From Coffea arabica (lineage: Eukaryota; Streptophyta; Magnoliopsida; Gentianales; Rubiaceae), in the NCBI RefSeq assembly GCF_036785885.1, contig NC_092310.1, positions 1,984,001 through 2,048,000 on the forward strand: 64,000 bases of DNA. Reading direction: 5' to 3'. Shown piece by piece: positions 21,301-31,589 of this stretch. The position numbers were made by a program, and so were the translations under genes. Below the pieces are notes generated by a model. The model did no database searches, was not told the DNA's origin, and saw nothing but the letters and a program-made list of their open reading frames with translations. Position 1 is the first letter of the stretch. Each line of letters begins with the position of its first letter.

Positions 21301-24300
21301 TAAAAGTCTCAAATATCCATGACATATGTATGAGGGATATTTTACCATATTTGTATCTCACATCTAATCATTAAAGTTAATTTGAGGAAAAATATTTTTG
21401 ACAATAGAATTATTTTGAATTTAGTTAACAAGTTGATATTTTTTAAACAATAAAAGTGAAATATTTTGGGAACTTAGTTGTTTATTTTCCCATAATTAAA
21501 AATTGGTATAGTTTAGCAATTGTTGCCATTGACTTTTCATTATGTAGACTAATTTTTATCAATGCAAATTTAATTTTATTAACAAGAATTGAAGTTCCAT
21601 TGATCCGAGGATTGGCATTCTATTGCTATTATTTTATATGTAAATTTTTAACCTAAGATAAATAATAGCCACTTAAAAAAAAGAAATTGGTGCTCAATTG
21701 ATTGTGGTGTAAAATATTAGTATACAATTAACTAGAGCTTGAAATGGAGTTAAATTTATTTAGTATTTTACTGCTAACAACTTTGACCCCATTTAATGGT
21801 TAAAGAAAAAATAAAAGAGACGTAGAGATTGGGATTGGTTCCCTAGTGTGAAAAAGGAAAGTTCCTCAAAAGTAATGCTGCATGAAATTCTGGATGCATA
21901 TGAAATTAGAAATGTGATAACTTTGCAATTCATTCTCATTCATGATGAATTTCTTCCATTCTATATAGAATTGTAATTTTTTTCATTTAGCACGAAAATA
22001 TTCTTTTTTTGTCATATTGATGGCTTTTGCTTTTAAGATTATCTATATGTCAGTGGTTAGTATTATTGACAAGGTTAGAGGTCATGGAAAACGTTACTAA
22101 GTTTAGGAGAAATTATGTATTGTAAAAATGGTTTAATAATTTTCTACTAAACATAACTATTGCATACAAAAGGAAAAGATATTTGATTTTATTTTGCTTT
22201 GATTAGAAGAACTTGTACCAGTAATAAAGGCAATTTCAATTTCACAATCAACGTACACATGATTGAAGTAATTTTTTAGTCAACTAGACTAATATATGCC
22301 ATAAAGTAGTAAGATTTAGTCATTTGTGAATTGATGATTTTAACAGTTTACATAACATTCATCTATAAAAAATTATGATTATTATAAAATGACGTTTTAT
22401 AATAATTTACATACCATTTTCCAATAAAAAAAGAGTTTGATAGAAAAAATATGGATACAAATCCGTAATGTTAATGATACAAAGTATATCTGAAAGTCAC
22501 AAAACTTAACATATGGGTAATTTTACTATAATTTTCAACGATTATGCTACGTTAATACAACTTTAATTTTTATACGTGTGGCCCAGAAAATAAATTTACT
22601 AAAATTTTACCATTTTACTAAATTCATAGGCATTAATATATGAAAATTGTGATGTATAAGTAAGTGCTATTTTCTATACAACTCGAAAGATTTGTTGTTA
22701 TTATAATACAACTTTAACTTTGCTTGTGACCCAGTAAATAAATTTCTTAAAACTTTACCATTTTATTATATGCATAGGTATTAATATATGGAAATTGTGA
22801 TGTATAGATAAGTGCAGTTCTATATATAAGTCGAAAGATTTGTTGTTATTGTCATCCAAACTTTCTAACCCTTCACAAATTCAAAAATAATTCAAAAATT
22901 TTAATATGACAAATTATTCTAACATATTTTATAAGGTCATGTGCAAAAAAAAAAAAGTTTTCATAGTATATTTAAAATGCTTAAAGCATATAACATTTAT
23001 AAATGATACGTACAATTGTGTACCATACATTGACATTACGAGTAATTACTAACTATAATACTAAGTTTCAATCATTAATAAAAAAAATCTTAGCATTATT
23101 TCAAATAAACTTCCTAATACTTGTTTCATATAAGTTTTTTTTAAGTAAAATAGTAAATTTATACTACAAATTAGTAGGTTTTGACCACTATCAACAATAT
23201 TTACTATTAATCTATAAAAACTTACTATTATTTGAACTAAATTTACTCTCAAAAAAGTAAGTTTTGGATATAGAGTAGTAATTTATTTCAAAAAAAAAAT
23301 AAGTTCCATATTTATTCTAATTTACTTTTTGAGACATAAAAGTTACTAATTTATCAAGTTAATTTACTATTTTTTATGTAAAACTTACTAACCAAATTTT
23401 TAGGTACTATCTTATTTAGGTGACCAATCCAATAGGTAATCAAATAGTCACTAAAAGTGTTTTTACCTGTTATATTAGGTAAAAACAGTTTCGTTATTAT
23501 AACTATCGTTACTTCAGACTTTTCCTAGTTTATATTAGCGGTAGCGCACTAATAGAAGCATCCTACTCAGCCACCAACCACCAAACGTGCAAGTAAATGA
23601 AATCCAATGATTATGAACCACTTTTTATTTAAACCTTTTCGGCTGGAGTTGACGAATTGCTGGATAAGTAGCTAAGGTTTGGTATACCTTTTTAGTGTTT
23701 CCGCCTGTAAAAGCATGTAGTAGTGGATAAAGATCATGTAAATGAAGCAATCCTGCCACATTTTTATGCCAACATTCACCATTTCTGAAAAAAAAAAAAA
23801 GGTTTCTTAGTCAGAAGTAAAAGGTGAACATTCATTTCAGAGTTATGCTTCTCTGTCTGTCTCACTTTGGTAGTCTCGTTTTATTTTTTTAATTCATTCC
23901 AAATTATAATACACTTTTTAATTGAAGAATATATTCAACTTTTAACTTCTCTAAATACCTTTTTATTTAACGTACTTTGTTATTAGTTAGTGTAACATAC
24001 CTTCTTCAATAATTACTTTGATTCATGCCGTGCAACCTTGGACTGGAATCACTACTTTACTAGGAGTGCTTTACAAATCTATAAAGAATTCTGCTCATCT
24101 TTATGCCCACAATATGATTTCCTTTTGCCTGAAATGAAATTTGATGAAAGGAGTAGAACATCAAAGCATGATTGAAAAAAGATCAGATGACACTCTTGAG
24201 ATTTTTACTTTCCCAAACTTGAAACTCTGCGACGACTTTAAAGTACTAAATAACTTTTCATGAACAGCTATTGAGACAACGTTATGGTCAATTGAATGGG

Positions 24301-24866
24301 GCATTGCGGAATTGGTAAACCACCCACAAGTCCAGAGGAAACTGCGACAAGAGATTGATACCGTGCTTGGACCTGGTGTGCAAGTCACTGAACCCGACAC
24401 CCTCAAACTACCATACCTTCAGGCTGTGGTCAAGGAGACCCTCCGACTTCGAATGGCAGTTCCTCTTTTGGTGCCTCACATGAACCTCAATGAAGCCATG
24501 CTGGGCGGGTATGATATTCCTGCCGAGAGCAAGATTTTGGTCAACGCTTGGTGGCTCGCAAACAACCCAGAGAACTGGAGGAAGCCTGAGGAGTTCAGGC
24601 CAGAGAGGTTTTTGGAAGAGGAGTCTAAGGTTGATGCCAATGGCAACGACTTCCGATATCTTCCATTCGGTGTTGGTAGGAGAAGCTGCCCTGGAATCAT
24701 CCTTGCATTGCCAATCCTTGCTATCACTTTGGGACGCTTGGTGCAGAATTTTGAGCTGTTGCCTCCTCCAGGGCAATCCAAGATTGATACCGCAGAAAAA
24801 GGTGGCCAATTCAGTTTGCACATTTTGAAGCATTCCACCATTGTCTTGAAGCCAAGATCCCTCTAG
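18326..24866 (+). CDS. C4H: trans-Cinnamate 4-hydroxylase (CYP73A), three exons
   Basis: This ER-anchored P450 turns trans-cinnamate into p-coumarate with NADPH-P450 reductase, the second step of the phenylpropanoid pathway. Exons are 18326-19110, 19572-19705 and 24268-24866, all with GT...AG junctions, joining to 505 residues, the usual C4H length. Visible parts: an N-terminal membrane anchor (about residues 3-23), the proline hinge LPPGPIPVP (33-41), the I-helix AAIETT (306-311), ExxR at 363-366, PERF at 418-421, and the heme loop [10 protein letters not shown] with ligand Cys447. The start [11 protein letters not shown] is that of class I C4H. The 134-nt second exon and the intron positions fit the family. 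No frameshift or stop is seen, so it should be functional. What is odd is intron 2: 4,562 bp, mostly one transposon. The identification is very secure. Confidence 0.97.
19202..19225 (+). repeat. 24-base T run in C4H intron 1
   Basis: An uninterrupted run of 24 T in the 461-bp first intron; likely length-variable. Confidence 0.9.
20256..20606 (-). mobile_element. LTR fragment, same family as the 295-1775 solo LTR
   Basis: Read on -, it starts TGATAGGTTGCAATTTTATC exactly as the LTR at 295. It follows that LTR through blocks such as GTGGATTAATTGCTAGATTC and TATTTCAGGGAGTA, then diverges into a GC-rich tract. It stops after about 350 bp, so it is 3'-truncated. It is nested inside the intronic Mutator-like element. 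Confidence 0.85.
22554..22855 (+). repeat. 151-bp tandem duplication
   Basis: Two diverged copies start at 22554 and 22705. Each runs from AATACAACTTTAA through TTTACCATTTTA and GAAATTGTGATGTATA-like blocks to TCGAAAGATTTGTTGTTATT. It lies inside the intronic Mutator-like element. Confidence 0.75.
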
Positions 24867-25534
24867 ACGTGATTGTAATTGTGTGATAAAATCGGGTTTA
24901 TTGCAAATTATATTTTAAAATTGTCAGTGTGTGATTTTGAAACTCTTTTACTCTGTAGACATTCGTTCACAATCCTTTTTGTATTCGCAAAGACGTATTT
25001 TTACCGTAAATCTGTCGTACAATTCAGGATCTGATATAAGCATTACCGAAGTCAAAGAACAGCATGCCTACAGCCCATTACGTTTTAACTTTCTGAACTT
25101 TGTACCGTTTCATGTACTGCATCAACTAAATGACTAAAGATTTGCTGTCCACCAACCAGCCCCCAGCCCAACTATCACCCCCATAAAAAATGAAAATAAA
25201 AATTTAAATAGGAAGAAGAAGAAGATGATGATGATGCTGGGAGACGAGGTCTAGGATTTAAGTATTGGTCGTTCTATGGTTTTTTTTTTTCTTTTCTCCT
25301 TCGTCCTTTGGGTCCGACATATCATTTCACGCGTCAATATCATTGGACATAATTACGTCCGATATAATTGTGTCCTTATCGGACGGTTCTAAATCATTCT
25401 CAGTACCAAACTCTCGACTCATGACACCAACTAGGGGTCTCTTCCAAGTTCGTAAGGAATCATATGATCAACGAGTTTTCTCCTGCCACTCTTTCTCCTT
25501 CGGCAGTAAAATGGGCTATTATTGTCACCATCAG
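24867..25534. other. C4H 3' flank
   Basis: The AT-rich first 70 bases (TTATTGCAAATTATATTTTAAA) are the probable 3' UTR and polyadenylation area, without a perfect AATAAA. A short GAA/GAT microsatellite is at 25211-25236. No other gene is seen. Confidence 0.5.
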
Positions 25535-26067
25535 CTAGGCCTGTCAATAGGCCGAGTCCGGGTCAAAATTCATTATTTTAGACCCGAAACCGGCATAACA
25601 TATGGGACCCGGACTCGACCCGTTTATCCGACGGGTCTTCTATTTTATGTTTCGGATCCGGATCCGACGAGTCTCGAGTCCGGGCCGAGTCTACCAGAAA
25701 AAAATATCAAAACTTACAATTTCTAATAAAAATGAGAAAAAATATATTTGTAAACTAATTTCTAACTAATACACAAAAAAAATCAAATAAGAAAAGAAAT
25801 CAAATTGACTTTACTCAAATACATCACCTTAATCAAATTATATTGATAAATATACATATATTTTTTAAATTATTAATCCATTTATATCCGGATCCGGATC
25901 TAATATGGGTTGGAATACTATATTCCGTATCCGACCCATTTTTTTGTTTGACAAAACAGATCCGGATCCCGGTTCGGGTAATGGAATTAAATCCCTACCC
26001 GTACCCGCAATAATTTCACGGATCCAGTCCGGGTCCGAGTCTAAACCCGGACCGTTGACAGGCCTAG
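25535..26067. mobile_element. Inverted-repeat MITE with CCGGGTC-rich ends (533 bp)
   Basis: The ends are CTAGGCCTGTCAA and the inverse TTGACAGGCCTAG. Inside both ends lie matching blocks rich in GGGTCCGGAT/ATCCGGATCC. The type resembles the hAT-like element at 15268-15954, but a convincing 8-bp duplication was not found. Its right end directly abuts the solo LTR, and the last five bases, CCTAG, serve as the LTR's left target copy. Confidence 0.7.
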
Positions 26068-27556
26068 TGATAGAGTGCAAAATTACTATTCAATTTATGA
26101 TTATTTCCCCTTGATTGTAGCCAAATATTGTATTAATTGATGGATTCTACTTATATTTGGTTAATGATACTCATTATAGGAACTTGATTGTAGCCAAATA
26201 TTGTTTTAATTGATGGATTCTACTTATATTTGGTTAATGATACTAATTATAGGAAAAGGAGCAAAACGTGATCAAAAGGAACAATTCTCCAGTTAGTTTG
26301 GTGGTGACACGATCAGGACCTGCTTTTAAATCTAAAAGACTCGAGAATTTTCTACGCACAGGTTTCCTAATTCGAGTCAACTATGAACAGCTTTTGAAAG
26401 ATTTGGGAAGACGTTAATTATATTTATTAGCAGTAGTATTACATTAGAAAACATGAAATATTATCTTTTGTATTTTCTTTTTCTAATTAGGCAATGTGCT
26501 TTTATTATTAGTAGTAGTTATCAAGTAGAAAATTGAGGGAGAGAAAAAGCCGGCATTTCGCGTGATTAATACTTCGGGAAGCAAGAAACGAGGGGGAGCC
26601 ATCGTGGCTAGTCCCGTGTCAAGGAGGGGAGCCGCTTAGCTTTCTCTTGGTTTTTCAGTTTCTTTAGTTTTTTTTTTAATCAAAAACTTATGTGGCTGGC
26701 TTTGAGAAACATCGTGTGAATTATTCCAATTGGTCATGTGCAACTAAGTTCTCTTTTTTAGTCAAGAAATAACGAAAGATTTGGTTCATCTACATCTATG
26801 AGACCTAAGTGTTTTTATCTATTTCTCTTTTTTGTTAGTATTCGTATATTTTCCTATTTAATTTCTCATGGTTGTGTTTGTTGTTTGGATATCATGGGCA
26901 CCCAATATTTAATTCAACTTAATAAACTGAAGCTAATTAAGATAATTAAATCTGTAATTGTTTAATTATCTTAAATTAGTGGCGACTAATGTGATTGGTG
27001 CCATGTTAGAAAGATATACGATCTGATTTAAATAAATCCTGGTAATGTATGTATTTATTGATTAGAACAAGGGTTTTCTAGTTTCTAACGTAATCAAGAA
27101 ATTAAATTTTATGAGCATACCTAAGGTTGTTTCTTTGTTAGAGAAGTAGTTAACAGGCATACTTTAACTATCGAGACACTAAAGAAAAACTGATTGTTTA
27201 TCATGTATATGACAACTATAATCTATTTATTAGCAAATAATTTAGATAATTATTGCATCGATGATCAGTTATTTGAACCACTTCCGGAGTTATGTCTTTG
27301 GCTAGAGCTTGTTTATTCTTAAGTTGAATTTAATTTGCTTTAGTTTAATTATTTTCAGTCACATTAATTATTTACTTTAGTTTTAATTCTCCAAACCTCT
27401 CCCCTCCCCCCCCTCCCAACAACACCAATTAGCTTTTACTTAGAAAGAAATAGATTTTTCTTCTAATTCTTGTGGAGATGACCCTACTTGTTATTATACT
27501 CATTTATATCTTTTTGTGAGTAGAAATTTATTATTGCACAGACTCGACTCTTGTCA
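26068..27556 (+). mobile_element. Solo LTR, second member of the family (1,489 bp)
   Basis: It begins TGATAG and ends CTTGTCA, and is almost the same length as the solo LTR at 295-1775. Shared blocks at corresponding places include GGATTCTACTTA near the start and TTATTGCACAGAC just before the end. Flanking CCTAG (26063-26067) and TCTAG (27557-27561) differ at one base and fit an aged 5-bp duplication. It has no internal retrotransposon region and carries a 73-bp tandem duplication near its start. Confidence 0.78.
26111..26256 (+). repeat. 73-bp tandem duplication in the LTR
   Basis: Units 26111-26183 and 26184-26256 differ at only two positions. Each starts CTTGATTGTAGCCAAATATT and ends ATTATAGGAA. 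The high identity shows a duplication more recent than the divergence of the two solo LTRs. Confidence 0.92.
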
Positions 27557-27561
27557 TCTAG

Positions 27562-29312
27562 CACTTTAAAACATCAGACATTTTGAAGCAAATGTCTTGT
27601 TTATGTACAATTTACAAAATTTAAATGGTGAAAATTTGAGGAGTTTGTTTATTATGAAAAATTGGAGATCCCTTGTTATTTGTATTCATCTTTGTTCCTC
27701 CATTTCACAATTAGTTTGCATGCATTTTAATGGTGAATTTGTCCACAATTTATAATCAGTTAATAAAACATTTTGTAATGACATCGAAAATACACTTTGA
27801 GGGTAATTGAGGCAACTCTCTTTTAAATAAATCATGAAAAAGAAAATGCTACAGCCGATTGACAGTTTGAACTTTGGAGGCACCATATTCACAGCAACAA
27901 ATCACAAGCTTTGGTTTATCCAGCAGAGACATGAAGAAAAAAGATAGCGCCGAGATGTGATCCAGCTAAGAATCAAATGAATTTCAAACGGCAGTAATAC
28001 TAATTAGGGGCCAACAAGGTTTATCCAATAAGCTTTCTCGATCGGCTTAGAAAAAAGAGTACTGCTTCAATTTCCTCCAAAGCTCCTACTCGGCGTTTCA
28101 CTTGAAAGTTTCCAAGTCAGTGCTGGGCTTTTCTTACTGCTTCTTTTCCTTTTTCGAATTGTTTGCTCCTTTTGTGCTCGAATGCCGAGCCTTTGATTTG
28201 TGGAAAAATAATTTAGTGAGTAAATTCCAGCACTTGGTTTTCAATGTCAAAGACCTCGAATGTTCTGGTGATTCTTGGAGTAGAAATCAAAGAGGAAAAC
28301 TATTACTTCGATCCTTAATTAATAAAGGAGAACAATTATCCTGTTTTGTGAGAAATTTTAAGTGGCATGGCACAAATGTTAAAATCCCATGTTTCACCTC
28401 AACTTCTAATGACTAGTAACATGTCACGTGCTTGCACCATGATCATATTAGCCTAACATATACCATCATTGAGATACTAAATTCTTTGTTAAATTTTGAC
28501 TTTAAGCATCAAAATAGAGCAATTCTTTTGGTTTTCAGTTTCTTTAACTAGTTCTTTGAAAAATACTAGTTTAGGTGTACATGTATTGCACGCTGCAGTT
28601 GCTATGACTAATAACTTATTCAAAATTCTTTAAACAATTGAACTTTAAGTAAATGAAACAAACCTTCAACGAAGTACTCAAATTCATATATAAATCAAAA
28701 TGCACTCTTCTAGTAACCACTCCAACACTATATAGTCTTGACAAATAGACCATAGAATTCAAACAGAACAGTAAAATGTAATAAGAAATAAATGGGCTAA
28801 GGAGGTTCTGATTTAATGATTAAAGTACTTCAAGAATAAAAGGTCCTAGATTCGATTCTCTGAATTTTTACTTCTCATGTATGAAAATAAAGTATGAACG
28901 TAAAAATGAGCTAACCTAGTGTTTCAAAAATAAAAAGAAAAAGAAACCACCTAAAAATACAAAGGATCCTCCGTTAAGAATTTATCTTCATACCCTTTGC
29001 AAGGTCATTGAAAACACACATTGAAGATACTTGACGTTAACCTGTTTTTAAATAAAATCATTAGACATTAGAAAATATAGAGGCAAGAATTATTAATGCC
29101 GGAAATTTAAGAGGTACTTTGAAGACATCAAAAATACGCTTTGAAGGTACTTGAGGCAGACCCTTTTTGTTAAATAAATCATTAGCATTAGAAAATTAAG
29201 AGGCAAGAATTATTAAAAATAGAAATATTAAAAAAATCTACCTAATATCCTTTTAGGATAAATTTTATATACACAGATAGTATATATATACAAGCGAGGC
29301 TGAATACTTTTA
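27562..29312. repeat. Segmental duplication, left copy (matches 48.69-50.43 kb)
   Basis: From about 27760 the sequence follows 48690 onward closely, through a block ending GGAGGCACCATATTCACA and into a SINE-like piece at 28794-28860 (GATTCGATTCT box). Near 29005 and 29127 lie two degenerate units of about 115 bp built round TTGAAGGTACTTGAGG and AGGCAAGAATTATTAA. A 104-codon frame at 28102-28416 is not shared in the other copy and is not called. No gene is seen. Confidence 0.7.
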
Positions 29313-29449
29313 CTGAATGCTACCTTTACTGTGGAAGAAATAAGTACATCAGCAATTCTTTTTGTTCCTTGGATACTTTTTGCGGTGGAAGGTTTTTGCA
29401 CTGGGTGGAAGCAGTAAGGAACTATTCTTTGCTTTAGCAGAAGCAACAA
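29313..29449 (-). pseudogene. Relic of an NLR gene 5' end
   Basis: Read on -, this matches the first 14 codons and the leader of the intact NLR at 36053-39118. The residues read IADVLISSTVKVAF against MADAIIASTIEVAL, preceded by the shared CCAAGGAACAA leader. The start codon is ATT rather than ATG (29354-29356). Homology stops after about 14 codons and the rest of the gene is gone. The upstream bases (TTCCTTGCTGC-like, then CAAAAGC) also match the live gene's promoter. It is one of two such relics and is non-functional. Confidence 0.7.
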
Positions 29450-31589
29450 GACTTTGACAAACTTGTATGCTTTTGCAACAGGGAAGAGGTTGCTACTTGA
29501 TCCGGGGCCTCACAAATTATGTTTTATACAATTTCGTACAAGTTGATCTTTGGTGTAAATTAGTCGGATTTCGATGTGAATCAGATCCAGTTTAATTTAA
29601 ATCAGGTGCAGTTCAGTGTATATTAATTTGTTATTATTTGGTATAAATCAGAGACACAAGTCGCCTGTCTGTGTTGTCACCTCCTCCACAGTTTTCCGTC
29701 TGCATTGGATTTTGACTCTTGTAATTTTGACTAATACCACATTTCAAAATAGTAATGCAATTCCATCTATATATATGGCTATAAGTGATGTCCTGAATCA
29801 AAAAACGATGGAGGAAATTGGACTGCGACGTGGGTTGATAAGAGAATTCTTGCAAAATCTTGTACATTTGGTTACTTGAAACAGGACATTGATAAACATC
29901 AAATGAAAACGCGAATCCAACAAACAAGGCTTGATAAGCTGTGATTAAAAATGCCATATCAACTAGAGTTTACTGATACGAATTCAATCATGAAGTTGAT
30001 GTCAGTTTCATTAAATTAACAGAGTGGGCATTCAAGCAATAGCATTTGCTAATCATTTTGTTCAAGTTCTTTTTGCAGATCATATATGAGTTGACTTCAC
30101 TGTCCACATTTCTACTTGTTTTTCTCGGCAAAGATGATTCAAGTACCTGCACACTTCCTTTGTGTTTAAATAGATGTCTCTTACTGCACCACAAATGTCC
30201 AACAGCCTGAAAGATCCATCCAAGACCTGTTCTTCTCATTTTGCAAGTCTTTCATCAGAGAGAGCTTGTTAACTGAAAGGGAGATCATCCAGACACTAAG
30301 ACAAGTTGAGGCCATCCAATATTTGGCATGCCAATGGATGTGAACTTGAGGATGGCATCTCTGATGACTTCATCTTTACAGGTATTTCTCAGTAGTCACG
30401 ATAAGAGGGTGAGATGAAGGAGACAAACTAACCAAACGAGAATGGTTAGAGAATTTTGGATTTGGAGCAGAGGTTGCCATCTTTTTCCCTTATGCAGAAT
30501 GTAACAAGTAGATATAGAATGTTTCGTCTTAGAAGCATGTAGGTGGTAAAGAAGACAGATGGAATCTCATCCTCTGTTAATTTAACACGAATAGCCAAAT
30601 ATCTGAGGTTTGAGAAATGACAGCAATTGTTGCAGTCAAGCAATAGCAATGAAAGAAGGGGGGGGGAGGGGGGCACACATCCAAAAGAAGGCATAACAAT
30701 ATGATCAGTGTGGAACAAAATTTGCATTAAAAGCTAACTGATTTAATCCTTTTCTTTGGAATACAGGGATAACAACACTTTTCTGTGTCCTACTTGGCCC
30801 GACCAGGTACAAAAGGACATCTGGCCAAATTAAAACAGAGAGGTCGGAGCTGCAATCTTTGTGATTTCAAGACCACTTCATTATAAGTAATGTTCATTAC
30901 TACCGGAGATAGGCTGGAAAATTTCTTTCCAATGCGGTTCAAGAACTAAGTAGAAACTGCTGAAACCAGTCACATTGCTCGAAAATTGGACTGCGACGTG
31001 GATTGATAAGAGAATCAGATGCGTGATAATTGTTGATTTCTTGCAAAATCTTGTACATTTGGTTACTTGAAACAGGACATTGATAAACATCAAATGAAAA
31101 CGCGAATCCAACAAATAAGGCTTGATAAGCTGTGATTAAAAATGCCATATCAACTAGAGTTTACTGATACGAATTCAATCAGGAAGTTGATGTCAGTTTC
31201 ATTAAATTAACAGAGAATGGGCATCATACTGGGAGGCATGACAATAATATTTAGCTCAGCATAACGACATTCAACACGAACAGCCAAATATCTGAGGAAA
31301 TGATAGCAATTGTTGCAGTAGTCAAGCAATAGCAATGGAAGGGGGGCTACACATTCAAAAGAAGGCACAGCAATATGATCAGTGTGGAACAAAGTTTGCA
31401 TTATAAACTAATTCAGAGCCAGCTACAACGTCACAGAAGAGCAGGCAATAGACATGAAACTTCCAATACTAGGCTAATTTGCAAGAAATTCCTGGGAAGC
31501 GTTTTGAATGATTTTTTTATATAATTATTTTTCAAATTGTCATTTCCTCTACTTATTTATTTATATATTTGTAAATTCACATGAAAAAA
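29450..31589. repeat. Internally duplicated NLR-flank DNA
   Basis: A block at about 29815-30050 plus 30560-30740 recurs at 30985-31410 with the middle 500 bases missing. Shared landmarks are ACATCAAATGAAAACGCGAA and CAGCCAAATATCTGAGG. A G9-A-G6 run at 30658-30673 could form a G-quadruplex. Short open frames here repeat only because the DNA repeats. No gene is supported. Confidence 0.65.
30658..30673 (+). repeat. G-rich run (G9AG6)
   Basis: Nine G, one A, six G. The duplicate copy at about 31340 has only six G, so the run has expanded or shrunk between copies. Confidence 0.85.

Larger units (their letters stand above)
19833..23513. mobile_element. Non-autonomous Mutator-like element in C4H intron 2 (3.7 kb)
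   Basis: The left end, AGTAACGATAGTTATGGTAA, is matched by the inverted right end CGTTACT at 23513. The inverted similarity continues for more than 130 bp with conserved blocks such as TTTGATTAC and TAACAGGT. Flanks TAATACTTT (19824-19832) and TCAGACTTT (23514-23522) match at 7 of 9 positions, fitting an old 9-bp Mutator-type duplication. Both subterminal regions are rich in GTAAGTTTT/AGTAA motifs in opposite orientation. No transposase is seen. It contains a reversed LTR piece (20256-20606) and a tandem duplication (22554-22855). It lies wholly inside the intron and leaves both splice sites intact. Confidence 0.8.

Noticed and set aside
24408..24841. Antisense frames and a + alternative frame over C4H exon 3
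   Set aside because: They are shadows of the real exon, which carries the heme-binding loop.
30658..30673. Telomere-like or structural G repeat
   Set aside because: It is a simple G run, not a TTTAGGG array; kept only as a low-interest note.
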